Positions 36,901 to 49,620 of a stretch of DNA of 64,000 nt are shown piece after piece; the first letter of the stretch is position 1, and each line of letters begins with the position of its first letter. Source of the stretch: Sphagnum magellanicum (lineage: Eukaryota; Streptophyta; Sphagnopsida; Sphagnales; Sphagnaceae). Location: assembly GCA_021904315.1 (NCBI GenBank), contig CM038912.1, positions 15,525,061-15,589,060 on the forward strand, in the 5' to 3' direction. Made by a program: the position numbers and the translations under genes. Under the pieces are notes generated by a model. It was given only the letters and a program-made list of their open reading frames with translations, was not told the DNA's origin and searched no databases.

Positions 36901-39900
36901 TGGCCTGAAAACACTTTCACATGAAATTGACTCTTTACTGGTGTTAGCTTTTATTATGATCCCATTTAGGGGTCCCTTACTTGTTAGGAAGATGTCTTGT
37001 CCTTGATCCTGGATATTCCAGTGGAGAAGCATTTGCAGCCATACTTGCGAGGGTTTGGCAAAAGGGACTTGGGGACAGGACGTCATTGCAACAGCAGCCA
37101 ACAGAATGCACCATCAAGTATGGAATCACTCTCTATTTTGACATTGAATATCTGAAACTGTTGGTTTAAGATTGAGATGTTTATCCATTGCTCTTGGTGA
37201 TGGTTGATTTTATGATTTGAACTTCTTCCATGCCAGGCCAGGTATCTTCACAGGGTGATACAGGTGCCAGGTCTGAATCATCACCACAGCAGACAGTTGT
37301 CAAGTACTTGGTTTCCAATCCATGCAAAATCCCAGCAATGGGTACATTTGCACAAAACCCGAGAGTGCTCAAAGTGGCATGGAAAGCAATTCAGAAGGTG
37401 CTGATGGTGACCAACATCCCAGCACAGACAGGTATGTCCCATCTTTGGCTCATGGTTGATTATCTGCAGTGGACTACATGTTATTGTGGATTGCACGTGG
37501 GACTGAAAGGAAGTCATCAGTGAGTGCAGACATAGATGTTTTGGAGCTATGGATTCAGTTTCTGGAGAATTACAGGTGCTTTATTTTGATCCCATGAGTC
37601 ACATTCTGTGGCATCTGCTTTTTGGGATATGAAGGCAGTCTTATTGTTGGTTTCTATTGATTTGCTAGCTCTTTGAGACATTAAATGGGCACTATGAATG
37701 TTTGTGTTTCATTGCAGTCATTTATTCTATAGCTTACTCTGAAATTGGTCTTGGGAGGTTCTTGCTTTGGTACAGAAATGCAGACAATCCAAGAGAAAAA
37801 ATTGCAAAGCTCATGGACAATGATCAAAGCATCCTTGCACCAATAACCCAGTATGGTAGTTCCTTGTCAACCTAGTCAAACTCACTTTGTGTTCTGATTA
37901 GTAACAAGTGCATGTCTGTGCTGAGGATGGTTGTTCTGTCTTTGCAGTGTTCTTGACCCCTTGCCCAATTGCAAGTTGGTCCTCAGATCTTATGGAAAGA
38001 GTCTTCACAACGTCAAGAGGGATTGTTCGGCGTGCATTTGGAGAAGCCTGGGAAAAAATTCAACACTTGTCAGCTGGAGAACCTGTCTCCTACCCACTCA
38101 TTGATGGTACATTGACAGCTTTTCTTAGGTTTTCGGGATGACATGTTCAATATAAAGACAAATATGATTGAGCAGACACATCTCCTGTACTATTGCAATC
38201 TGATTGACTGTGGCACATGATAGTCACTTTCACAAAGTAGTAGCATGCATGTGAAAATGAAGGTTCTTACATATCACCTTTTCTACTGTTTTTCTTTACA
38301 GCTGTGGTTTGTGCAGTGGTCAAGAATTCAGAGGCTGTGGCAACATTTTTGGAAGCAGAACTGTCATCTAGTAACTGTGTTGGATGCATCACTGTTGACT
38401 CTGAAGAGTTGGCAAAGAAAAAATTTATGAGCAAAGCTGGCATTCTTGATGTAAGGCCCCTGAAGGATCTTGTCCATTTGTCTATATCTCATTTTTCTAA
38501 ATGTCTGGAGCTGCTAATAGGAATGTTGATTTAAAGGTTAGTTGTATGCTGCAATGTGGGCCAGTTGCTCTCAATGGTATTTGCCAGCTGCAAACCAGAC
38601 CTGCGCAACAATGTTCTCATACACCTCAAGAAAAGTAACTTGTTCAGAATGCAGTAAGTTCCCTGCTTTTGGTGGCATTTTGACATGTGCAATTCACAAT
38701 TTAACTGTGCACATTGAATTTTGAGTGCACCTTTTTCTTTGAACATATCATAGTGGCCATTCATTATATTTCTTTCCATGTCATGTACCCACATCCTCAG
38801 CACATCCATTTCATGAAGTCAGTACATGCTAATGCTCCTGGCACCAGTAGGATATCTTTCATGTTTGTTGTCAACCTTTGTCACCTTAATGTGCTATCCT
38901 CTCTGTAGTTTGGTTCAGGACTCCAAAGAAGGCTCTTACACAATGGATCTAGGAATTGTTACTGAGGACCTTGATGAAGGTCTGGCTAAGCAAGGACAAC
39001 AGCTTGAGAAAGGCTCCTCCTACCTGCTGCCTCTGATAATGATGGCTGTCATTTTCTGGCATAGCAAGTAAGTTTCATTGCCCTCCTAGAGCATCCAATC
39101 CACAAATTCTTTTGATGTCTCACTCACTTGATCAGAGATCTAGAACACTAATGATATTCCACTACTTGAACTGTATTGATTTTCCAGGCTTTTGGATGAG
39201 GTAGAGATTTCAGAAAGGAGGTCAGCATGTATGGGTAAGAACTACTAACTTGCCCTGTTTGTGTTTTGCTTCATACACAAGAAAAAATTGGGATCATCAG
39301 AGGAGTTCTTACACACAAAATACAGCCCTATTCATAGGGTTTATATGCCTGTGTGTGTGGACAGGCAAGAGAGGCTGTGGTACCATTGGTTGAGATACAT
39401 CATGAAGCTTAAATATGTGTGCAGGAGTCTGGAAGTTAAATCCAACTGAACAGAGGGCACTCATTTGTCATATATTAGCTACCTCTCAGCCACCAACGCT
39501 TGATAGTCTGCCATGTTATGACCAAAGTCCTGCAGCAGCAATGACAGGGGCTTCCCTCAGTTCTAGCGAAGTTTCCTGTGAAGAAATGCTTTGCAAGGCA
39601 AGGCAACTTAACATCTCAACATGGAATTCTCTGCATGTCTGCTGCCTCAGTCATTTTATGTCCTGAATTGATTTAAGGTTTTATTGCTGAGACACAAGGA
39701 TGTGGTGGCACACAAATCTCAGAGGGACAAGGCTCATGACAGTCCGGTTTTCATGGCTCAAAATATCAATAGACTTTCTAGGTGCCCTGAATCAGAAAGA
39801 AGTTACAGATCTGATGTAGTGACTTGTGTATTACTGGAACAGCTTGAAGCAATTTTTCCTGCAGAGGACAAGCTCAGAAGGCATCATGAAGTGGTGGATT

Positions 39901-42062
39901 GGGTTCTCCTTTGCTGCAGACTTTGCATCAGGCATGCATCATTTGCCTTCACTAGATGACTTTGTCTAATCATTTCACTTTTTTTGATGCATTCTGGTGC
40001 TTTTTCACCATTCTTGGAAAAAACACTCACACTCAAGAGTTGGCTGCATCATTGGCAGGATGAACATAGCAAATATCGGGGCAATTTGCCGTCTTCATCC
40101 ACAAACAGTGCGGGACATATTAGTGCATCGCATTGATGAGGACTCAGATCAGGCTAGGATGCTGGGTGAAAAAGGTTCAAGCTGGTTAACTTGCCTGCAA
40201 GAGCTAAGCTCAGAGCTCTCAAATGGACTTTTGGCATGGCTTCCTGTGGAGGTGTGTTGAGTTATTCAGAAAAGCTCACAGAATCATACTTACCATTCTG
40301 ATGGGGTTGAGGTTTTAAATGTTGGAGGAAACTCCATCCATTGTCAAGTCTGGAGTGCCCCAGAGGTGCTGTCCAAAACTCCTAACTTAGTCAGTGGAGT
40401 TGAGTCCATTCACTGTGCATTTTGTTGTTCCAGGTTCATCTCAATTTCACAAACACGAACATGGCTATTCCAGGCACATTCTGGGATGAGACAAACTCAA
40501 GCAAGCTGGTGGAAGAGTTAGTGACCTGTTTGGCGAGTAGTGACTTAGGAGTACGGTGCAGCACCTATGCCTTTGTGGTTGCCCAGTGCCATCGACGGGA
40601 TTTCATTGGCCTCTTAGCTCATGTAACAAAGTTGACTCTCTTGGACATCAGGCTATCCCTATGTACCATTTCACAGTGCAGATCTATGGATACACTGAGT
40701 GCATAATTGCCTTCATATGACATTTAGGGACATAACATGCTGTAACAATTATTTATTCCGAGTGTTTTGCTTTTCAGGGACTATGTGAAAAGATTAAAGC
40801 AAGTGTATTGAGTGAGGAGCAGGAAGCTTTGCTTGGAATCCTAATCCCATGTCTCCTGCGCCAACCAATGCATCAATGTTCCAAAGGCCATCAGCCTCTT
40901 GTGTCAATCATCTTACAGGCTACAGAGAAAGCTCTTGGCATCCAATCACATATGAAGGTACCTGCATAGTGCTGCTTATGTCACTCCATGGTTTTCTGCA
41001 CATCACCTTAGCTTCTGTTCTGAGATCTCTTTCCTTAAATAGACCTTCCGTCATTCCTAGAGATGATTCAATGTTTTCTTGTTGCATTTTTATTCTCAGT
41101 TTCTTGTGTTGACAGCTTCCATTTGCATGGCTGGTGTGTGTGACAGGAGAGCCTGAAAACTGAGCAGCATGTGAAGGCATTGCTAAGGGTAATCCTTGTG
41201 GCCTGCCAAGCTTCCCCTGCATCTTTTGCACAAGGTCTGGTTCACATTCCTGTTGGCAATCAGTTCATGTGTTTGAGTTCCAAAGCTGATATTTGAGAAT
41301 CTGTGGTGAGCTAGTGCTGAGGGCCATGAGCCACCTGCACAGAACAAGATGGCCATGCAATGATATGAACAAGGGAATAGTGCTGTGATAAAGTCACACC
41401 TCATATATCTGAAGCAAGAGAGGATACTTTGCAACTATCATAGCAGATTGGATTTCATGCATGACATGATGACCTCTGTTTCTGTATTTTTCCCCCCAGG
41501 AATGATGCCAAGATTGCTCTTTGGTCTTGTCCTAACTGAAGAACTCAATGAGGAGGTACTAGTGGGAGCAATGCGCTGTCTAGTGGTGCTCAGTGCCCAC
41601 CTGCCAAAAACATCTGACATTGTGACACAGATCCGAAACCTCTTGCTTCATCTGTTCCAAAAACCTTCAGGTCAGTGTTATCATTTACTTTGGAATGGGT
41701 TCCATTTCTATATCCCTTCTCAATTTGATGCCTCTATGTGAGCTTTCGTTACACCTCACTCCTGCATCTTCTCTCTACAATGAATTTCAGGAGACTATAT
41801 ATGGTATTTGGCAATGACCTGTGGAGAGAGCATTGCAATGCATCTGTGCCCCATCCCCTCAGTCCCAGGATTTGGCCCAATTTCACCAGGAGACACTACA
41901 ATGGCATCCACTAGAACAGAAGGTTTTCCCACTCCTGACATAATACTGAAATGCAACAACAATCAAGACAATCTTGTGAGTTCACGGTTGTTGAAACGGG
42001 TCATTCCACTGAAAGGTTTGTTGTTTCGTTTTCATGCATTTTTAGCCAGCAGACCCGCATGA
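30909..42062 (+). CDS. Large multi-exon gene, unidentified alpha-solenoid-like protein
   Basis: Some 35 exons, nearly all phase-consistent. Exons: 30909-31051, 31265-31332, 31619-31767, 31965-32057, 32195-32439, 32573-33014, 33137-33313, 33729-33896, 34019-34076, 34127-34289, 34495-34636, 34841-35150, 35377-35481, 35601-35827, 35928-35969, 36293-36321, 36442-36556, 36724-36862, 36970-37117, 37271-37431, 37470-37575, 37718-37855, 37948-38106, 38302-38450, 38565-38653, 38909-39067, 39188-39234, 39425-39636, 39678-39931, 40059-40251, 40434-40622, 40778-40957, 41147-41234, 41500-41670, 41791-42062. This gives about 1,840 codons. Sequence is Leu-rich and helical (LGELQQKVLATLRDSLVLPR; NEEVLVGAMRCLVVLSAHLP), suggesting HEAT/ARM-like repeats. 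The length resembles RST1/FOCAD, but I found no decisive motif. An in-frame TGA lies at 32306-32308, and the 37575/37718 junction is out of phase. It may be functional with errors, or a recent pseudogene. Confidence 0.65.
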
Positions 42063-44389
42063 GCAGTGATTTAGAGAGTACTTTCTGGATCACCTTTTTT
42101 GTAAAACAATTGACTAAAAACAGTGGTTTAAGTTTTAACCTGTGTTGTGCAGTTCTTTGATTTTGTTAACAACCTTTGATTTTGGGGGTTTTTTTATCAT
42201 GGAAATTAAGGAACCTGGTTTTTCCTAGTTTTCAGAATCACAGAACCTCTGGTTCTGGTTTTTTGAATATTTTCAGTTCCAAAAGGACCTGTGGGTCCAG
42301 GGTTTTTGAAATTTTTCAAAGAATTGACAGTTTAGGGTTTAGGGTTCTTTGACCAAACATCTTGGGCCCAAATAACTTCAATGGCCTTGGCATTAGAATC
42401 ATGGCTTGGACCATTCATTCAAGCCATGATCAAGTGATGAATTGTATTTCATCATAGTAGTGATTGTATCATGTACATGAAAATTGTTATGTTTCGATGG
42501 GGCTAAGGTTATAACTTTTCATTTATTAAAATGCAAGGAACAATCATATAAGCTAATATGTGCTTGGTTACATTTGTATGATAAAAAAAATCATTTACAT
42601 AATTGTGATTATTGAATAGTTTGTGTTGTTAATTGGATGAAAAAACGTATTCTTGTTACATAATGATGTTGATATTTCTGTATGCAATTTTCAATTACAA
42701 TTAGCTCTATGGATGTGGAAGTAGATTTTATAAGTTCTTTGTATAATATTGAATGTTTGTATCATTTAAATAATCCATTTTTTGTATTAAAAATGTGCAT
42801 CAATATGTAAGTCTTACCATTTGAGTCTTGATATGATCTCCATGGAAGAAATACTGATTCATCCCTTGACATGATTTCAAACAACAATAATAATAGACAC
42901 AGGCCTAATAAGGAGGCTGCAAAAATTACCATGAGCAAGGATTTCTCACAATGCAAAAGGATTATAACAAACCATAATAAAAGCAAGTCTAAATTTAAGT
43001 CAAGATCATACAACACAATAATTTAAAACAAGACCATGAATTATGTCAAACAAATATGCAAACCAAATTTTATTTGGGTTAGATTGCAATCTAACAAGCC
43101 AACAATCACAAAGAACCTAAAGATTGTAATTCTTTTTTGATCATTTTTTCTTTTTCATATGAAGAAATATTTTAATCAATTTTTTTACAACTTGTTATTA
43201 AATATGCCTAGAGTTTGTGTTAATACATCATGTTGTGTTTTAATCACTGTTCCATGTATATGAATTTTGAAAGTGTACAAATATATTTTTCATTTTGAAA
43301 AATAATTATAATTTCAAATCACACTAAAAGATGCTAATTATTTAAAATTTAAAATTTTTGTATTATAAGTTACAACTTTGTTTCATATGTCATGTACATT
43401 ACACCCCCATTACACATTTGTAAAGGACTTTTGAAATTCTCAAATTTATAAACATACTTTGAATTTTTTAATTTTTCAAACTTCACATTTTTTAAATTAT
43501 GTGTTGTTTACAACTCTTATCGTCTTGTGCTTTCCAAAGAGCAACTTTTGTTAGAAGATGTTAATTGAATTGGCATCCAATTTTAAAAACTCTCGGAGTT
43601 TGGAATTGTCCAACTACAGAAGAAGTCAAAACTCTTTTTAGGCATTCTAAATATCTAATGTAAAATCTATAAAACATCATCCATGACACAATTATCAACA
43701 TTGAAAACTTTCACAATTTGTTGATTTTTTTTGTGATTTTAAGAACAAATAATTATAACATCATGATCGTAATCAATAGAATCATCTATAATTTGAAGTT
43801 GATGGCTTATATTCCCCTCATACAGTTATCGCCACTACCACAATGGTTGCCAAAGCCAAAGTCTCATGTGATCTTTTATGAAATTTCATTATCCTATGTC
43901 CACATGACTTGGGAATAATTTTCCATTCAAATGTCAAAATGAAAACAATTATAGTGATAAGCAAAACCCACATAACAAAAGGCATAACTTAAACAATCAA
44001 ATGCATATTCAATTATGAACATTTGGAGTTGATAATTGATGAAGAATACCTTCACCCCCATATATACCATAGTACTTTTATCATTTCGGTAACAAACTAC
44101 CAAATAATTATTTAAATTTGAAATCTTAACTTTGACACCTAGTTTTTTAATTCTGAAATTTTGGACAAGTAATGATTTGTAACAAATAACAAACAAAGTT
44201 TTGTTAATGTTATGGAGTAGTCTAATGTGTTTAAACTAGTTCAGTTTTATGTCACTGACATGGAAGGTCTATGATTCAAATCCTAAAGGTTGAACTTTTA
44301 AATATCGTCACAAATAATGAATAATTTTTCAAAAGTTCAACAAGACAAAAAAATAATTTAATTTATGCCAAAATTGTAAAGGTACTACA

Positions 44390-44421
<32 letters not shown>

Positions 44422-47400
44422 CAAATTTAATAATTAGTGAAGATCCATTTGGGGAAAAATATTAAAACATTTTTATCTTGGGCTTATAATTTAATGAAGA
44501 ATATTTTTGCAAAAAAAAAAACATTTTATTTTGGACTAAGAAATTAATGGGACAAAAATCTCAAAAGATTAAAATTATTTATAAAGTTTTGAGAATTGTG
44601 GGTTCTGGTCCCATAAGTTTGGGCAAAAGAAATGACAAATGTGAAAAGGCATAATGTTTGTTTGTTGAAGGGAAAAAAATGACTATGAAACTAGTTTTTA
44701 TTCTTTAATTTTGGATCACTTGAGTTTGGTCTTACATCATGAATTTTGTGATGAGCACAACAGATCTTCTTGTGTTTTCATGAAGGGCATTTCTTGTTGT
44801 GTAGTTTTCAAAAATGTTTAGGTCTACAATGTTGTGAAAGTTCAAGACTTGGAACATTTTTGAAAAATTGAAGGGGGTTGGGAAAATTGCGTAAGGTGGA
44901 GCAAAGGAACATGATTAGTTTAGACCTTTTAGGTTTTATAAGAATTTTTATGAACAACTTTTTGTGTGCATTTCAACAAAGCTTCAAGAAATGCTCATTG
45001 AACCTATAATTAACTATAGTTTGCATTTCAATAGAGCTACAACAAGTAAAGGAGGAGGCAAAGGAGACACTAAAGGTTTGCAAATCAAGTTTAGCGCTCC
45101 AAGTGGAAGGAAGGTGCAAGTGTGGATTCTAGAAAACCAAAAGGCATTCTCTTCTTTAAGAAACCACAGGCATTATTCTTCTTTGCTTTTTCATAGCCAA
45201 CAAAACAAAGAGGTCCTAATCTATATTACCATAACCTAAGTAAACCATAGTCTAGTTCAAAAAGAAACTATCGTGGTCATTCATACTTTTGAAAAATGAT
45301 ACACACTTCGGTGGACTTTTAAGAGAGCTCAAAAGGAAAGATGAATGAGGATATGAAGACCAAAGAGAAGTCCAAAATAGGAATTACTTTAAGGATAAAT
45401 TTATTATATCTTACACTTAATTATTGAAAGGAGTTAAATATAGAACATCACTACTTTCAAATTTCTATAAAAGTCAACTAAACAAAGGTCATTTATAACG
45501 TCAAATTTTTAGATTGAATATGATTTACATCAATAGTTTATGGAAGATGCTAAAACTACCTAATGAGCTATGTCCAACATACGGAATGGCAAATTGTGTT
45601 CAACCTTGTGTAAAGTCACCTCATTTTGTTGCAAGGTTTGATTGGTTTAATTATGTTAAATAAAACATATTGTTGTTGTTTTTCAAAACCAAGTTCTATG
45701 CATGCTATTGGTTAGTATGATCAATGTATTTTGCAACATGTTAGGTTCAAAATTGGTTTGGGACAACAAAACATGCTAAATTTTTTTAATAAAAAATGTT
45801 TTGTAGAACATGTAGAAGAAGTAAATCGCATAGTCCAATTTTGCACAAGACCATCCAATGCACAAAAAGGCAAAAATAGACACACTTAAAAATGTGCTAG
45901 ATAAAACTCCTTAAGGGTATTTAACATCTCTCACAATGTACAATTGGAGATAATAACAATTCAATACATTGGTGTATGATATTAAAATTAGTATATGTTC
46001 ATGTGGGCTTTCATTTTTTCAAACGATTCCACTATTTCTTTTCAAGGTTTTGTCTTTTTTGATATACCCATTTTATTTTTTTGACACATCTCCAATAGTC
46101 CTTGTTATCTAAAGTAGTGATGGCAACATGTTGAACCTAATAAAAGTGAAATGAAAATATATTTCCAACATCATGCCAAATCATTATAAAAGTTTCAACC
46201 TCCCCTTGAGTGCTTTTGGGTATTGAAAGGAAATGTGTTTTTATTGAGCTTTGTATTTTCCCCCGAAAGCTAAATCAACAACATACCTAGCTATTCTTCA
46301 TGTGCAAGTCATGGTGATTAAAAGTTAAGGGAAATAAAAGGTTAATGGGGCCCAACAATTTTGCCATTGGGCACTTTCAAAAAGGAGACCAAAAGATAGT
46401 AAAACCCATGTTTGTGACATTTGGAAATTTTGACAAAAATAATGAGTAGTTTGGATGCATTATGGTGAGATTGTTAAGTTGCATATGACATGTGATTTTG
46501 ATGGGACTTGGATATAATTGATTTTTCCCAAAATAAATGTTTTGAATGTATGGCACTATTGGAATAATGTTTTTTAATGGTGAAATTTTACATATTTTCA
46601 ACCTTGGAAATTGGGTTTTAACTTCCGCATTATGGCTTTAAGTTTTAAATTCAATCAAACTTGTTAGGAATTGACATTGATTTAGATTTTAAGGCCATCA
46701 ATTCAACATATAGTTTAAGATTGTTGTCAACAATCACAAATTTGTGTGAACCCTTAGATGCCTTCTTTTGACATGCAAGAATTAGGGATCAACTTTTCTT
46801 CGATAGTCCTCTATTACACTTTGCCACCTTTTGTGAAAACATTATTCAAAGTTTTGCCACCCCCTTTGTTTTTCATGAATGTGTACATAATTGCATGTGT
46901 GATTGTTCAATTTTACAATTCAAAATTGAAAGGTTTTGATTCATTGTGATTTTGTTTTCAAATCTTGGGTGTAATGTTCAAGGTGATTGGTGCTTGATTT
47001 GAGGTGGATATGAAAGCTGCAAAGCATAACATACATTTTGGTTGGTATTTGATCAAGGAATCAAAGCTACATCAAGCTCCATGACATCTCCATGCCTTAA
47101 AGTCATAAATGCACATGCCCAAATATGTTGTTAACCATTCGTAACATAAATCCTTGATTAACACAATCATCATTTGTGAATCACGATTGTCATTTCATGT
47201 AACATTGTAAGATCAAAAGTCAACTTTTGAAAATTGGTCCTTTGATGTTGATCATGCACATTGGAACACACCAATCATCATTGTTGTGGTTTTGTGTGTT
47301 TGCTTGAAACCTTGAACATTCAGTCATCATTTGTGTGTGAAACATAATATTACAAGTTTCATTTCCTTTTTGCATTTTACATTTTGTGCAAGGTGAAGGT

Positions 47401-48229
47401 GTATGCACTTTGTGTTGTGCTTCAAATTATAAAGTGTATCTCCTTTAAAACATTGAACAATTTTGAACTTTCACCATTTTTTTTCCAAACCTCTTATCCA
47501 TTGTCTATCATTGAATGATTGTTTAAATATGTTTAAAATGTTACAATGCAAAACCCTTAGTTCCTTGATGTTTTAATGTTTATAGCTTCAACAATAACAT
47601 CCTCCTTTGGCATTGCTAGTGTTGGGGAAGAAGTTCACACTCTAATAGATCTCAGTCCTTGTCATTAAAAGAAACCTAAAAAACTTGAATGGGAGATTAA
47701 TCGAATATTTCAAGATGTTTGGCTAAAAAATTACTTCAATGAGCAAACATAATTGTTGGTTCAAATGATAAGTTGTCAGTGACCTTAAATATAGGATTTG
47801 TACACATGTAAAGAAATGTAAAAAGCTTTTCATCCCCAAGTTTGATGGCCTTTGAAAACACACAACTTGTTGTAAGGCTCTTGTAACTAGGCCAAAAGTA
47901 GCAAAAGGTTAATATTATGTTAACTTGATTAACCAACATGCCAAAAATGAATGTTAGTTTGTAGGGATGCATGGTAAGGATTTTGTTTTTAATTATGTAA
48001 AATCTAAATTGAACATTAAGCAAAAACACAAGTTTGTGTAGATTGTGATAGTTTATCACTTTTTGAAGCATGGGTGCCCAATTATAGACTACTAAAGCAT
48101 GAGGGAATTGTTTGATTTTCTACAAGTCCCAAATAGCCCTCAACATCGCTAAAGTGGCACAAGTGTTTGGACAATGGTTGAATGCATGCAAAAGCTTTTG
48201 CTCATGAAAACATGATCAATTGTTCAATC
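42063..48229. other. Gene-poor AT-rich DNA
   Basis: About 6 kb with no supportable gene. Just after the large gene there is a T/G-rich flank with GGTTTAGGGTTTAGGGTT near 42,329-42,347. Frames up to 111 residues on either strand (for example 47,736-48,071 minus) lack motifs. Homopolymer runs and low complexity suggest old repeats. Confidence 0.55.
44391..44419. repeat. (TG)n microsatellite
   Basis: Fourteen consecutive TG units in AT-rich intergenic DNA, ending in TA. Confidence 0.95.
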
Positions 48230-49620
48230 AATAAGGTTTATTTTAGTGCATGTTGATGAAGCCACCATTGTGATTACTAGGGGTGGATTGTTGTACATGT
48301 TTACATGGTTGAAGGTTGGAAGCACATACCTTTTTTGCGAAAGTTGGAACATGTGTTATATGGTGCAATTACATGCAACCTAACTAAGGTGATTATGGCA
48401 AGTTTGCTACAATATGGAGGCCTTTCTAAAACTAATATGGCCTCCAAATTGATAATGTTTGGTGTTGATGGTGTGTTGATATTCCAAGGGGTTAAGATTA
48501 ATGTTATAATGTAATTGAAGGAAAAATGCGCCACTTTCATGTTCAAGGTGCATTGTGTTGCCCATCAAACCAACCTTACCATTCAAACTTTCTCCAAATT
48601 GCCATTAATGTCCAAGATTGAAGTTATGTTGCAATCTATGTACAACTATTTGTACATCTTTTAAGTGTGTGTTGAACATATGTAAGCTAACTAAAATTTT
48701 GGAGCACACAACTTTGAAAATGCTTCACAATATCAAAACACATTGGATCTCCATGCTCTTGCTTGCTAAGCAAATTCTAATTGAATACAAAACCTTGGTG
48801 ATGTAGATATTTCAAGAACAAGTGGCAAATGAATCTACCAAGGCAAATTTGGAGTTATTTTACAATATTGAGGTTTTTTTGGGTTGCACTTGCATCATCC
48901 CTATGTTGGAATGTGTTCAAAGTCCTTCCAAGTTTATTGAAACCCATGATGCATTTAGTTGTGATTTTATTGTTGTTGTCAAGAGTTGTGAAAGGGGTTT
49001 TTACCATAGTATTGGGATGAATGAGCCAAGTATATTGGGCATAATGACTTTGGTCAATTTCTTAACATTATGAACCATTGGTTGATGATGTTTTACATCA
49101 TGTTTGGGTTATTGAACCAACTTCAGGGATTGAACATGTAACATTTTAGTTTTTTGGGACAATTTACATGTTGTACATGCATTGCACATTAACATATTGT
49201 TTGAATTAGGTTTCAAGGGAGGATTAAATGGTGGTTGTGTAAGAGGTTTTAAAAAATTAACAATGTTGTTCATGACCTCATTGAAGAATTGGAGCAAAGG
49301 TTTCCTTTGCAAGAAATGATGAATGCCACTAACATTATTTACCTTAATTATGGTTTCAACTAGAAGTTGAACACATCTTCTTTGCATGATTGGGCATCTT
49401 GAAGGTGCATTATTGTCATGGGAAGAACATTGGTCCCAACCAAATTTTTATTCATCCCTTAGTTGATGAGGCTCAGTTGGATGAATATACTTCCTTCCTC
49501 AAGATGATTATGAAGTCCAATGTTGTTGCAGCAATGAAACCACACACAAATTGTAACCCAAAGATGTGGGCATTGCTAGCTAGTATATAATTATCAAATT
49601 ATTTCTCTGTAGTTATTTGA
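48230..49620 (+). pseudogene. Dead DUF4371/hAT-like transposase
   Basis: Blocks appear in order but in shifting frames with many stops. LVHVDEATIV lies near 48,245 and NLTKVIMASLLQYGGLSK near 48,378-48,431. MASKLIMFGVDGVLIFQGVK follows near 48,437-48,496. A block with LKMLHNIKTHWISMLLLAKQ lies near 48,711-48,770, then VANESTKANLELFYNIEVFL near 48,822-48,881 and CIIPMLECVQSPSKFIETHD near 48,894-48,953. This order matches the zinc-finger-862-like / DUF4371 group of hAT-related transposases widespread in plants. The frame is broken at least four times, so no active protein can result. Ends and target duplications were not identified. Confidence 0.7.

Noticed and set aside
30909-42062. Firm assignment of the large gene to RST1/FOCAD, PRD1, FANCI, FANCD2 or an Integrator subunit
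   Set aside because: Length and helical character fit several solenoid families, but I could not match any diagnostic motif by eye.
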